Source: Porphyromonas crevioricanis (GTDB taxonomy: Bacteria > Bacteroidota > Bacteroidia > Bacteroidales > Porphyromonadaceae). From it: 64,000 nt of DNA. Where the stretch lies: contig NZ_FUXH01000007.1 of assembly GCF_900167225.1 (NCBI RefSeq), positions 1-64,000 on the forward strand. The letters are read 5' to 3'. Position 1 is the stretch's first letter, and each line of letters opens with the position of its first letter. Positions 25,647-34,571 of the stretch are shown here, piece by piece. The position numbers and the translations under genes were made by a program. Below the pieces are notes generated by a model. That model was not told the origin of the DNA. It did no database searches and was given only the letters and a program-made list of their open reading frames with translations.

Positions 25647-28241
25647 ATGAAGAAATTTTCAACCCTGTTTCTATCTCTTTTGCTGGTCTTTACGGCATTG
25701 CCTGCACAGCTTGCAGCCAGAACCGGCAACAATCCGGAAATAGAAAAAAAACATCGGCACCCGTCCGATGCCAACGTAATTGGGCACGTAGTGGAGGCTG
25801 TTTCGGGTGATCACTTGCCCGGTATCACCATCTCTATCAAGGGGACGACCTTCGGTACCGTTACCGATCAGACAGGTCACTTCTTTATCCGTAACCTCAA
25901 GCCCGGCAAGGTTGTGCTGGAAATGCGAGGCCTGGGCTACAAAAGCCAGCAGAAGGAAGTCAATGTTGTGAAGGGCAAAGTCATCGAAGTGAACTTCGAG
26001 GCAGAGGTCGACAACATCAATCTGGACGAAGTAGTCGTTTCTTCCAACAGACAAAACACATTGCGCCGTTTGGCTCCGACATTGGTGAATGTACTCAATG
26101 ATGAAGTATTTGACAGAGCCAACGCCAGCAACCTGGCACAAGGTCTCGTATTCCAACCTGGTGTACGTGTAGAAAACAATTGTCAGAACTGCGGTTTCAA
26201 CCAAGTGCGCATCAATGGTTTGGAAGGTCGCTACACACAGATATTGATAGATAGCCGACCGATCATGAGTGCATTGGCTGGGGTTTATGGTCTGGAGCAA
26301 ATTCCTACCAATATGATCGACCGAGTAGAGGTAGTACGCGGGGGAGGTTCAGCTCTCTTTGGCTCATCTGCCATTGCCGGTGTAATCAACATCATCACAA
26401 AGGAACCGAGCAGCAACCGCGTATCTTTCACCGAGTCGTTGGGCTTTACCGGCATGAAACAACCGGATAACAACATGGGCTTCAACGCCTCCATGGTCAG
26501 CGACAGTGGCAAGGCCGGTGCTATGGTGTTCGGTCAATCCCGTACTCGCAAAGAGTGGGATGCCAATGATGATGGGTTCTCAGAAATCGGAGCAATCGAT
26601 GCTCGCTCATTGGGTAGCCATATCTACTTGCGCACATCGGACTTCTCCAAGATCTCTGGAGAGATACATACAATACACGAATACCGCCGTGGTGGAGATC
26701 ACTTGGAGTGGCCCGAACATGTAGCAGCTGTTGCTGAACGCACCGACCACTCTGTGTACAGCGGTAACTTGAAGTACGATTTGTTCTCTCGTGACTACAA
26801 ACATCACGGACAAGTTTATACCTCTGCTCAACTCGTAAAGCGCAAGAGTTACTACGGAGCAATCGAAGACTGGGATGACAACTGGGGCAAAGTCGGCAAT
26901 CCCGTACCTCACGAAAAATACGGTGATAACTATGGTGTAACTGATGGCAAGACCTACAACATGGGTCTGCAGTACACCTATGACTTTGACAACCTGCTCT
27001 TTATGCCGGCTCAAATCCTGCTGGGAGCAGAATACACACATGATAAACTGATAGACAAGATGCCTATCCGTTCATGGGAAAAGACAGAGGGCACAGGCAC
27101 CGAATCAAAATTCCCCGACTTGGATCAACGCATCAACAACTGGAGCCAGTTGGCACAATTGGAATGGAAGAGCGATAAGCTCAACCTGCTTTTCGGTGGA
27201 CGCTTCGACCAACACTCGGCTGTAAAGAATCCTATCTTCAGCCCACGTGCTACCCTGCGCTATGCACCGATCTCCATGCTTAACTTCAGAGCCAGCTATG
27301 CCAAAGGATTCCGGGCTCCTCAAGTTTTTGATGAGGACTTACACGTAGGAGTTGTAGGTGGCGAAGCTCAGAAAATTATCAACCACAAAGATCTGACTCC
27401 GGAGATCAGTCATGCTTTCAATCTTTCGGTAGACAGCTACCTCGACTTGGGCCATGGCGTAATGGCCAATATCATGCTCGAAGGGTTCTACAACAGACTC
27501 CAAGATGTATTCACCAATCAGGAACAACCATCTTTGGGCGATGGCATCAAACGCTACATGCGTGTGAACGGTAGTGGTGCTAAAGTATACGGTGCTAACC
27601 TGGAAGGGCGCATTGCATACAAGTGGCTCCAGCTCCAAGCCGGTTTCACTTTGGCAAAAAGTGAATTTGACAATCCCGAAGAATGGGGTATAAGAGCGAC
27701 TTTCGATGCCAGTGGCAACCCAATCATGACCAAGCAACCAGCCATAGACGAGGCTACGGGCAAAGAAGTAGAGAAGCTGCAGTACAATGTTTCTCAGACA
27801 GACAAAAAAATGACTCGTACTCCTTCTGCATACGGATACTTCACTATAGGTATTAACCCCGTGAAGCCACTCAACATCGCTCTTACCGGCACCTATACCG
27901 GCAAGATGTATGTTCCACATGCAATTACCTACGGAGCCGGTGCTGCTATCAGCGATATGGGGAACAAGCCTTTTGAAAATCTGAAAGAGGACGAAACAGG
28001 AGAAAACACCATCCGTATAGACGAACTCGTAGAAACAAAGCCTTTCTTCGATCTCGGAGCTAAGATCTCTTACGATTTCAAGGTAAACAATACGATGAAC
28101 ATCCAGATGTTCGCTGGGATGAGCAATATCTTCGATGCTTTCCAGAACGACTTCGACAAAGGCGTAAACAGAGACTCCGGCTTTATCTATGGACCCACAA
28201 TGCCTCGCTCTGCATACTTCGGAGCTAAGCTGGCATTCTAA
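25647..28241 (+). CDS. TonB-dependent outer-membrane receptor with CxxC plug motif
   Basis: 864 residues. Signal peptide to about residue 24 (MKKFSTLFLSLLLVFTALPA). Residues about 42-125 are a carboxypeptidase-regulatory-like beta domain (GHVVEAVSGDHLPGITISIKG, TDQTGHFFIRNLKPG). The plug (about 130-250) has LDEVVVSSNRQ (TonB box region), VENNCQNCGFNQVRINGLEG, ILIDSRPI and VEVVRGGGSALFGSSAIAGV. The rest is a 22-strand barrel ending in Phe. The NCQNCG motif defines a subgroup of receptors for iron, heme or other metal complexes in Bacteroidota; the cargo here is unknown. No SusD-like partner is adjacent, arguing against glycan uptake. It has its own promoter and terminator, so it is a single-gene unit. 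Confidence 0.92.
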   Translation: MKKFSTLFLSLLLVFTALPAQLAARTGNNPEIEKKHRHPSDANVIGHVVEAVSGDHLPGITISIKGTTFGTVTDQTGHFFIRNLKPGKVVLEMRGLGYKSQQKEVNVVKGKVIEVNFEAEVDNINLDEVVVSSNRQNTLRRLAPTLVNVLNDEVFDRANASNLAQGLVFQPGVRVENNCQNCGFNQVRINGLEGRYTQILIDSRPIMSALAGVYGLEQIPTNMIDRVEVVRGGGSALFGSSAIAGVINIITKEPSSNRVSFTESLGFTGMKQPDNNMGFNASMVSDSGKAGAMVFGQSRTRKEWDANDDGFSEIGAIDARSLGSHIYLRTSDFSKISGEIHTIHEYRRGGDHLEWPEHVAAVAERTDHSVYSGNLKYDLFSRDYKHHGQVYTSAQLVKRKSYYGAIEDWDDNWGKVGNPVPHEKYGDNYGVTDGKTYNMGLQYTYDFDNLLFMPAQILLGAEYTHDKLIDKMPIRSWEKTEGTGTESKFPDLDQRINNWSQLAQLEWKSDKLNLLFGGRFDQHSAVKNPIFSPRATLRYAPISMLNFRASYAKGFRAPQVFDEDLHVGVVGGEAQKIINHKDLTPEISHAFNLSVDSYLDLGHGVMANIMLEGFYNRLQDVFTNQEQPSLGDGIKRYMRVNGSGAKVYGANLEGRIAYKWLQLQAGFTLAKSEFDNPEEWGIRATFDASGNPIMTKQPAIDEATGKEVEKLQYNVSQTDKKMTRTPSAYGYFTIGINPVKPLNIALTGTYTGKMYVPHAITYGAGAAISDMGNKPFENLKEDETGENTIRIDELVETKPFFDLGAKISYDFKVNNTMNIQMFAGMSNIFDAFQNDFDKGVNRDSGFIYGPTMPRSAYFGAKLAF

Positions 28242-28287
28242 GGTGCCCGTGGACAAAGGCTAAGAAAGTCCCTTTACCAAACAAGGA

Positions 28288-28324
28288 AAAGCTGCGTCAT
28301 AAATTGTATGGCGCAGCTTTTTTT
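28288..28324 (+). terminator. Terminator of the TonB-dependent receptor gene
   Basis: AAAGCTGCGTCAT (28288-28300) pairs over 13 positions with ATGGCGCAGCTTT (28308-28320), one G-T pair, followed by TTTT. It lies 46 bases after the stop. Confidence 0.85.
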
Positions 28325-28328
28325 GCAA

Positions 28329-28362
28329 GGGGGGGGGAAGAAAGAAAGAAAGAAAGAAAGAG
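28329..28362. repeat. Poly-G tract plus AAGA microsatellite
   Basis: Nine G (28329-28337) are followed by nearly six copies of AAGA. The whole stretch to about 28378 is purine-only or nearly so. It follows the receptor terminator and is outside any gene. Confidence 0.85.
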
Positions 28363-28692
28363 GGAAAGAGAGAAAATAGAGATCTTCGGAAGATATTATA
28401 GGAGTCTCTAAAAAGCCTGTTTCGAAAATCTTTCGGCCAAACTTTGCAGAATGCAGTAACCACAGAATACATTGAGAATTGGAGGAGAAGGAGGTACACA
28501 TACCTACCTCACCAAAGCCGAATACCAGCTACATACCTAACTTCAAGCCATTACTGCACTCTGCTAACTCCAGAGCCTAAAGCATCGGTTCCAAATGCTG
28601 CAACAAATAATTCTTGGGCATAAATTCAACAGCCAAAAACATAGAAAAAAAAGATCGAATCAATCAGATTAGGATTATTCAAAATATTATTC

Positions 28693-28700
28693 TACTTTTG
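28693..28700 (+). promoter_or_regulatory. -7 element of the candidate small RNA
   Basis: TACTTTTG matches TAnnTTTG and places a start near 28707. The -33 match is weak in an AT-rich region. Confidence 0.45.
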
Positions 28701-28706
28701 CCAAAG

Positions 28707-28902
28707 GAAAAGGGTAAGGCTTTTTTACGTGTCTCACGTAGTGGATTTTCGGTCTCTCTTTTTACTCAGGCCTTGAGGTCTGGGGTGTTGTTCAGGCTAT
28801 CGGAGGATAGCCGGTGTTAGTTTGCGTTTCTCTCTTTTTAATATAGTTCAATAGTGTCTGAGGGCTTCTAGCTTGTGAAAGTTGGAAGCCCTCCTTTTTT
28901 TT
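28707..28902 (+). ncRNA. Candidate small noncoding RNA, about 195 bases, class unknown
   Basis: A transcription unit with a -7 box (28693), no reading frame of note, and its own strong terminator, and no plus-strand gene downstream. Three local hairpins are visible: TACGTG-TCT-CACGTA (28726-28740), AGGCC-TTGA-GGTCT (28768-28781) and GGCTATC-GGAG-GATAGCC (28795-28812). The 12-mer TCTCTCTTTTTA occurs twice (28753-28764 and 28829-28840), flanking the last two hairpins. It does not carry the SRP (AGCAGCC), RNase P or tmRNA signatures, and the chain of short stems is unlike the single rod of 6S RNA. Existence is moderately supported; function is unknown. Confidence 0.45.
28860..28902 (+). terminator. 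Terminator of the candidate small RNA
   Basis: GAGGGCTTC (28860-28868) pairs with GAAGCCCTC (28885-28893), followed by C and eight T. No protein gene on the plus strand ends here, so the hairpin itself points to a noncoding transcript. Confidence 0.85.
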
Positions 28903-28955
28903 ATTTGAGAAAGACTCTTATCTAGCTCTCCCTCTGTTCCAGAAAGGATTCGGAA

Positions 28956-28991
28956 CAAAAAAAATGCGATAACCCCGAAGGCTTACCGCAT
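28956..28991 (-). terminator. Terminator of the proS-to-GHL10 gene run
   Basis: On the minus strand a 12-position stem, ATGCGGTAAGCC with GGGTTATCGCAT, closed by a TTCG tetraloop and followed by eight T. It lies about 75 bases past the stop at 29065. Confidence 0.85.
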
Positions 28992-29064
28992 AAAACACAC
29001 AAATGAGCAAACAAATAGCTCTCAAAAGAATACTTAAGAGTTAAGAGCTATAAGGAGAAATAAG

Positions 29065-30606
29065 TCAACGAATCTTGAGCTTCACCTTCACCGGTTTACT
29101 CTCATTGCGAAAACGATCCAAAGCTGTTACCAAACAGGTATATTTACGTCCACGACCAAGAGACGAAGGCAATTTAAGTTCAGCATATGGCCCTACGTAG
29201 ACAATATATTCGGGATTATCAATGCTCACCTTCTGCCCCTTAGGGATGAGATATACCACATAAAATTGCGGTCTCACAGGATCATACTGATCAGACGTAT
29301 CTTCCCAACTCAAACGAATACCACCATCGTATGCCTGCTGTACAAGACCTTTGACCTTAGGCACCTTATGTCTATGCCGAGGATCCGATGGGATAAGAGA
29401 CAGGCTATGTTGGTGCCGCAATCTGAGGCTGTCGGCTATCCCTCCAGTATTATTGACGACCTCCCCGGCTGGCCAATACACAATCCCGTCAGCATACTCA
29501 CGCATAAGAGACAACTTGCGACTGAGCTGCCCCTCCTGCATGGTTTTCTTGACATCGATACCGAAGTATAAGTGAGTATCCTGCTCTGTATGCCTATTCC
29601 ACCAAGGAGCCAACTCTCCGAAGTCGGCCGCCTTATGACCAATGGGCCAATAAAGCTGAGGAACCAAGTAATCTATATTTTTCTCTCTATCCCAAAGAAG
29701 GACATCAGCATAGAGATCGTCGTAGTTCTGCAACCCAGAAGTACGGCTCCCACTTCCGTCCTGTGTGGAACGTTTATTGCGATAAATACCAAACGGACTT
29801 ACTCCAAATCTCACCCATGGCTTACATTCGTTGATTGTGGTACGAATGTCTCGTATCAACTTATTCACGTTGTCGCGTCGCCAATCTCCTATCTGTTCAG
29901 GACGATACCCCTCTACTAATCCCAAGCGTTCAAAAGAGGCCTGATCAGGGAAAGTCAAACCGGCAACCGGATAGGGGTAAAAATAGTCATCGATATGCAG
30001 TGCATCTATATCATAGCGCAAAACCAAATCCTTCACTACTCGACGGATATGTGCACGGCATTCCGGATAGGCAGGATTGTAGTAAAGCTGACCGTTGTAA
30101 TTGACAAACCATTCGGGATTGATGCAGGCTGGATGGTTAGGAGCCAAAACAGCCGTAGCCGAAGTAGAGGCTCTGTAGGGATTGATCCAAGCATGCAACT
30201 CCATACCCAGGCTATGACACAACTCAATAGCCATATTCAGAGGATCCCAATATGGAGAAGGGGCTACACCCTGTGTCCCTGTCAAGAAGCGACTCCACGG
30301 CTCCACTGATGATGCATAAAAAGCATCGCTCTCCGGCCTTACTTGAAATATCACAGCGTTACAACCAGCACGGTGCAAAGCTCTAATACGTTTCTCAAGC
30401 AGCGCAGAAGCCCCCTCCGATCCCAATTGGGCATATTCGCTTTGGTAAACTGTCTGTATCCAAGCTCCACGAAATTCTCGCTTGGGCAGACGTTCAGACT
30501 CCTCCTGTCGGGGCAAACGACTACGACAGGAAACCAACAAAGCCGCTACTATGCTCAAGACCCAGAAGGAGGTCACAGAAAAAGAGCGCATCCTGCAAAG
30601 AGACAT
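29065..30606 (-). CDS. GHL10-type glycosidase lipoprotein (DigH/YddW-like)
   Basis: 513 residues. The N-terminus MSLCRMRSFSVTSFWVLSIV with lipobox LLVSC makes it a lipoprotein. Residues about 40-400 are a GHL10 TIM barrel: REFRGAWIQTVYQSEYAQLG, AGCNAVIFQVRPESDAFYAS, LHAWINPYR, DALHIDDYFYPYP (acidic residues likely catalytic), VRFGVSPFGIYRN and YLVPQLYWPIG. The last 100 residues resemble an Ig/Fn3-like domain (IRLSWEDTSDQYDPVRPQFYVV). E. coli DigH cuts denuded peptidoglycan glycans at the septum, so a cell-wall role is a reasonable inference. It is the last gene of a minus-strand run with a terminator beyond it. Confidence 0.88.
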   Translation of the reverse strand: MSLCRMRSFSVTSFWVLSIVAALLVSCRSRLPRQEESERLPKREFRGAWIQTVYQSEYAQLGSEGASALLEKRIRALHRAGCNAVIFQVRPESDAFYASSVEPWSRFLTGTQGVAPSPYWDPLNMAIELCHSLGMELHAWINPYRASTSATAVLAPNHPACINPEWFVNYNGQLYYNPAYPECRAHIRRVVKDLVLRYDIDALHIDDYFYPYPVAGLTFPDQASFERLGLVEGYRPEQIGDWRRDNVNKLIRDIRTTINECKPWVRFGVSPFGIYRNKRSTQDGSGSRTSGLQNYDDLYADVLLWDREKNIDYLVPQLYWPIGHKAADFGELAPWWNRHTEQDTHLYFGIDVKKTMQEGQLSRKLSLMREYADGIVYWPAGEVVNNTGGIADSLRLRHQHSLSLIPSDPRHRHKVPKVKGLVQQAYDGGIRLSWEDTSDQYDPVRPQFYVVYLIPKGQKVSIDNPEYIVYVGPYAELKLPSSLGRGRKYTCLVTALDRFRNESKPVKVKLKIR

Positions 30607-30650
30607 AAGTGAATGAGAAGAAAAAGACTAAAAAACGAATATGGAGGAGA

Positions 30651-31109
30651 TCAGAGACCTACCGCTACCATTTCGGCATCCGCACAAAGATTTCCGGAAG
30701 CATAAAGGAGCATTTTGAGACGCACCTTGCGCTCGCCAATCTCCTCTGCTACAGCAACTAGCTTCAGCTCCTCAGATTGTGGTGTCGGCTTACGGTAATT
30801 GATAGACAAATGTGCTGTAACAAATCTACGCATCTGCTCCTCTCCATATTTTCCACCATTATTGACCATAAAAAAATAGGCTGCAGAGGCTGTGCCATGG
30901 CAATCAAAAAGCATGGCAATCATCCCTCCATAGACCTTGCTTGGATGCCCTCCGCTATAAGCTGGGGCCGGCGTGTAATGACAATAGGTAGTTTGCAGAT
31001 CTTCCGATGGATAAGACTTGATGTGCAAGCCATCGGGATTCTTTGGGCCACAGCCAAAACAGTGTTGATAATCTTCGTCGTAATACTGTTGGATATAAGT
31101 CTTTTGCAT
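30651..31109 (-). CDS. Hotdog-fold thioesterase (PaaI-like)
   Basis: 152 residues. HCFGCGPKNPDGLHIKSY at the N-terminus and YSGGHPSKVYGGMIAMLFDCHGTASA (the hotdog helix with the catalytic acidic residue), then LSINYRKPTPQSEELKLVAVA, match the PaaI/YbgC-like acyl-CoA thioesterase group. Such enzymes hydrolyse acyl-CoA in the cytoplasm; the acyl substrate is unknown. It is 44 bases upstream of the GHL10 gene and 39 bases downstream of rfbB, so probably co-transcribed, without an obvious functional link to dTDP-sugars. Confidence 0.85.
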   Translation of the reverse strand: MQKTYIQQYYDEDYQHCFGCGPKNPDGLHIKSYPSEDLQTTYCHYTPAPAYSGGHPSKVYGGMIAMLFDCHGTASAAYFFMVNNGGKYGEEQMRRFVTAHLSINYRKPTPQSEELKLVAVAEEIGERKVRLKMLLYASGNLCADAEMVAVGL

Positions 31110-31148
31110 AATAGTTTGATTGTAATGCCTTTCTCTGGATTCTTAAAT

Positions 31149-32282
31149 TCACCTGCCAGAATACATTTTTCTATAATAGTCTTGATAGTCGCCATCGACA
31201 ATTCCGCGCACCCAATCTTGGTGTTCGAGATACCAGCGCACGGTCTTGACAATCCCAGTCGGGAAATCCGTTGTCGGCTCCCAGTCCAATTGCTCGCTAA
31301 TCTTCTGCGGATCAATTGCATAACGAGCATCGTGCCCAAGTCTATCCTTAACGAAAGAAATCAGACCGGGACCAATCCAGCTCAAGTCGGACTTTTTCTG
31401 AACATCAACTCTCAGGACATCCCTATACTTGGGATTCTCTTCCATCAAGCTTCGCACCGTTTCGAGGATAATATGTACCAGCTGCAGGTTGGAGTATTCA
31501 TTGTGTCCACCCACATTATACACTTGCCCTACCTTTCCTCTTAGCAGAACTCGTCGGATAGCTCGACAATGATCCGTCACATATAGCCAGTCTCTCACAT
31601 TGGAGCCATCTCCATAAACAGGCAAAGATTTTGCCTGCAATATATTGTTCAGAACAAGAGGGATCAGTTTTTCCGGGAATTGATAAGGGCCATAATTGTT
31701 GGAACAACGGGTAATCAAGCCGGGAAAATGAAAAGTCTCAACAGCTGCCTGTACGAAAAAGTCTGCCGAAGCCTTGGATGCGCTATAGGGGCTACGGGGG
31801 GCCAAAGGAGTAGTCTCCGTGAAATACCCCTCCGGTCCGAGGCTTCCGTACACCTCATCGGTCGAGACTTGCAAAAATCGATGATCTTTCGGCCACAAAG
31901 GATAGCCCTGCTCATCTTTCCCTTGCTGCCATTGCTTGCGTGCAGCATCCAGAAGCACCTGCACTCCAAGAATATTACTTCTGAGGAAAAGTTGAGGGTC
32001 TTCTATGCTCCTATCCACATGGCTCTCTGCGGCAAAATTAATGACATACTGAGGGGTGTAGTGAGCAAAGAGCTCTCCCATAGCCTCCGCATCGCAAATA
32101 TCAGCCCGATGAAAAACAAAAAACTGCTCATTATCTACCAAGTCGGCAATAGAAGCATAGTTACCCGCATAGGTGAGCTTATCTACTGCCACAATACGCA
32201 CCTCGGGCTCTTCCTCCCTGAGCATACGCACAAAGTTGGATCCGATGAAACCAGCTGCTCCGGTGACTAAATATGTAAGCAT
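31149..32282 (-). CDS. rfbB: dTDP-glucose 4,6-dehydratase
   Basis: 377 residues. The NAD-binding Rossmann motif TGAAGFIGSNFV, the catalytic segment STDEVYGSLG (Thr-Asp-Glu) and YSASKASAD (YxxxK) are all intact. The enzyme converts dTDP-glucose to dTDP-4-keto-6-deoxyglucose, the second step of dTDP-L-rhamnose synthesis for surface polysaccharide. rfbC lies 13 bases upstream in the same operon; rfbA and rfbD are not next to it in this window. Confidence 0.95.
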   Translation of the reverse strand: MLTYLVTGAAGFIGSNFVRMLREEEPEVRIVAVDKLTYAGNYASIADLVDNEQFFVFHRADICDAEAMGELFAHYTPQYVINFAAESHVDRSIEDPQLFLRSNILGVQVLLDAARKQWQQGKDEQGYPLWPKDHRFLQVSTDEVYGSLGPEGYFTETTPLAPRSPYSASKASADFFVQAAVETFHFPGLITRCSNNYGPYQFPEKLIPLVLNNILQAKSLPVYGDGSNVRDWLYVTDHCRAIRRVLLRGKVGQVYNVGGHNEYSNLQLVHIILETVRSLMEENPKYRDVLRVDVQKKSDLSWIGPGLISFVKDRLGHDARYAIDPQKISEQLDWEPTTDFPTGIVKTVRWYLEHQDWVRGIVDGDYQDYYRKMYSGR

Positions 32283-32295
32283 GAGAATAGATCAA

Positions 32296-32871
32296 TTAGT
32301 ACTTGCCAGAGCCATATAGCTCCCGATATTCCCTGAAACTTATTCCGGCAAGGTCTTTGGGACTCAGCAGAAAAGAGGACAACTCCGGGGCTATCCTTCC
32401 CCATTCGATCCCCAAGTCGGGATCATCATAGCGAATACAGCATTCAGACTGCGGAGCATACAGATTGTCGACCTTGTACTGAAAAACAACCTGCGAGCTC
32501 AGTGCCACAAACGCATGACCAAAACCCCTGGGGATATAGAGCTGTCGGTGATTATCTGCGCTTAACTCCACAGAGGTATGATTGCCAAAGTACCGAGACT
32601 CTGGCCTTAAATCCACCACCACATCTATAATGCGACCGTGGACACAGCGTACCAACTTGGCCTGCGCAGCCTCTCCCAACTGCAGGTGAATACCCCGGAG
32701 AACACCATATACGGATCCGGACTGATTTTCCTGCACAAAAGATACAGTCCTCCCCAAGGCTTGCTCCATATCCGCCTGTCTGTATGTCTCGACAAAGTAA
32801 CCTCTGTCATCGGAATAGACTACGGGCTCCACCAACAGCAAGCCGTCAATATCCAATGGAATATACTTCAT
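32296..32871 (-). CDS. rfbC: dTDP-4-dehydrorhamnose 3,5-epimerase
   Basis: 191 residues from ATG at 32871 (MKYIPLDIDGLLLVEPVVYS), the usual RmlC start; an in-frame GTG at 32913 would overlap proS and is rejected. Family hallmarks: DDRGYFVETYR, VLRGIHLQLG with the catalytic His, AKLVRCVHGRIIDVVVDLR, and LYIPRGFGHAFVALS. It epimerises dTDP-4-keto-6-deoxyglucose at C3 and C5. It begins 16 bases after the proS stop and is followed by rfbB. Confidence 0.94.
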   Translation of the reverse strand: MKYIPLDIDGLLLVEPVVYSDDRGYFVETYRQADMEQALGRTVSFVQENQSGSVYGVLRGIHLQLGEAAQAKLVRCVHGRIIDVVVDLRPESRYFGNHTSVELSADNHRQLYIPRGFGHAFVALSSQVVFQYKVDNLYAPQSECCIRYDDPDLGIEWGRIAPELSSFLLSPKDLAGISFREYRELYGSGKY

Positions 32872-32887
32872 CACCTCTCGATGAGAA

Positions 32888-34369
32888 TCAGTAAGCTCTG
32901 GCAAAAAGGACACGACAAGCAGAAGGTTTGCCCGTCACCATACACTTACCCGGAGTCTTATCTCCGGCTAATGGGATGCAACGTATAGTTGCTTTAGTCT
33001 CTTCTTTGACAAGAGCTTCGGTCTCGGGCGTACCATCCCAATGGGCAAGGATAAAGCCACCTTCCTCTATCTTTTCTTTGAATTCATCATAGCTATCCAC
33101 CGTGATTGTATGCTCTTCTCTGTATTTAAGAGCTTTGTTGTAGATATTCGATTGAATATCCTTCAGCAAGGCCTCTATGTGACGAGCAATTCCCTCAAGA
33201 GGCATAGTCTCCTTGCTGAGGGTATCTCGGCGTGCAATTTCCACTGTGCCATTCTCCAAATCACGAGCACCAATGGCCAAACGAACTGGTACTCCCTTCA
33301 ATTCATATTCACTAAATTTCCACCCAGGTTTCTTGGCATCGTTGTTGTCATACTTCACCGAAATACCGAGAGCCTTCAGCTCGGCCATAAGTCCTTCCAC
33401 TTTCTCTGTAATAGCTGTACGCTGCTCCTCACTCTTGTAAATAGGAACGATAACGACCTGGTATGGAGCCAATTTGGGAGGAAGGACGAGCCCATTATCA
33501 TCCGAGTGGCTCATGATCAAAGCCCCCATCAGACGAGTAGAAACACCCCAGCTGGTAGCCCAGACATATTTCTGCTCACCGTCCTTGTCTGCAAAAGTCA
33601 CATTGAAAGCCTTGGCGAAGTTCTGCCCAAGGAAATGCGAAGTGCCACATTGCAAAGCCTTACCGTCCTGCATCAACCCCTCTATAGTATAGGTATCCAA
33701 TGCTCCGGCAAATCGCTCACTGGCACTCTTGACCCCTCTGACTACGGGCATAGCCATATATTCTTCGGCAAAAGTCGCATACACCTCCAACATACGCTTG
33801 GTTTCTTCCTCAGCCTCTTCTTTGGTTGCGTGGGCAGTATGTCCTTCTTGCCAAAGGAACTCAGCCGTACGCAAGAAAAGACGGGTGCGCATTTCCCAAC
33901 GCACCACGTTGGCCCACTGGTTGCAGAGGATAGGCAAATCTCGATGACTCTGTATCCAATTCTTATAAGTACTCCAAATAATCGTTTCCGAAGTAGGACG
34001 CACGATGAGTTCCTCGTCCAACTTTGCTTGAGGATCAACCACCACACCGCTTCCGTCGGGAGCATTCTTCAGTCTGTAATGGGTCACTACAGCACATTCC
34101 TTGGCAAAGCCCTCTACATGCTCAGCCTCACGACTCAAGTAACTCTTCGGGATGAAAAGAGGGAAATAGGCGTTAGAATGCCCGGTTTCCTTAAACATAT
34201 CATCAAGATAGCGTTGCATTTTCTCCCAAATTGCATAGCCGTAAGGCTTGATAACCATACAACCACGCACAGCTGAGTTTTCGGCCAAATCGGCCTTAAT
34301 AACCAAGTCTTGATACCATTGAGAGTAACTTACCGAACGAGAGGTAAGTTCCTTAAGTTCCTTTGCCAT
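32888..34369 (-). CDS. proS: Prolyl-tRNA synthetase (archaeal/eukaryal type)
   Basis: 493 residues. The class II core is seen in [50 protein letters not shown] (motif 2) and a C-terminal anticodon-binding domain ([13 protein letters not shown]). The length, the lack of the inserted editing domain and the C-terminal Tyr (ending LFARAY) place it in the short ProS group shared with archaea and eukaryotes, normal for Bacteroidota. It charges tRNA-Pro. Head of a probable operon proS-rfbC-rfbB-thioesterase-GHL10. Confidence 0.95.
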   Translation of the reverse strand: MAKELKELTSRSVSYSQWYQDLVIKADLAENSAVRGCMVIKPYGYAIWEKMQRYLDDMFKETGHSNAYFPLFIPKSYLSREAEHVEGFAKECAVVTHYRLKNAPDGSGVVVDPQAKLDEELIVRPTSETIIWSTYKNWIQSHRDLPILCNQWANVVRWEMRTRLFLRTAEFLWQEGHTAHATKEEAEEETKRMLEVYATFAEEYMAMPVVRGVKSASERFAGALDTYTIEGLMQDGKALQCGTSHFLGQNFAKAFNVTFADKDGEQKYVWATSWGVSTRLMGALIMSHSDDNGLVLPPKLAPYQVVIVPIYKSEEQRTAITEKVEGLMAELKALGISVKYDNNDAKKPGWKFSEYELKGVPVRLAIGARDLENGTVEIARRDTLSKETMPLEGIARHIEALLKDIQSNIYNKALKYREEHTITVDSYDEFKEKIEEGGFILAHWDGTPETEALVKEETKATIRCIPLAGDKTPGKCMVTGKPSACRVLFARAY

Positions 34370-34415
34370 AGAGCAGTATTGTATATTTTATTATTCTTGT
34401 CCGATTTTTCAGAGC

Positions 34416-34468
34416 CCGGATATGAGTAACGAATATCCGGAAGGAAGCTCAGAACTTGCGCAAAGGTA
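34416..34468 (-). promoter_or_regulatory. proS -7 element and leader hairpin
   Basis: TACCTTTG on the minus strand (34461-34468) matches TAnnTTTG, with TTG only 16 bases upstream instead of 19. The predicted leader of about 85 bases contains a perfect 8-bp stem, CCGGATAT (34416-34423) with ATATCCGG (34433-34440). Its role is unknown. Confidence 0.5.
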
Positions 34469-34507
34469 ATCAATTCGCTCCCAGCAAAGGAAAAGCAAAG
34501 AGAGAGA

Positions 34508-34546
34508 TAAAAAAACGGCCTTCCGTTTTTCTTTGCGGAAGGCCGT
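34508..34546 (-). terminator. Terminator of the thioredoxin gene
   Basis: ACGGCCTTCCG (34515-34525) and CGGAAGGCCGT (34536-34546) form an 11-bp perfect stem, followed on the minus strand by seven T. It lies 25 bases past the stop. Confidence 0.9.
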
Positions 34547-34571
34547 TGATATAGCTAAAAAAAGAGAGAGA

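Noticed and set aside
28740-28840. SRP (4.5S) RNA
   Set aside because: The stem GGCTATC-GGAG-GATAGCC recalls the SRP tip, but the conserved AGCAGCC strand and asymmetric loop are missing.
33041-34276. 411-residue plus-strand gene antisense to proS
   Set aside because: It is a shadow of proS, with no recognisable domain.
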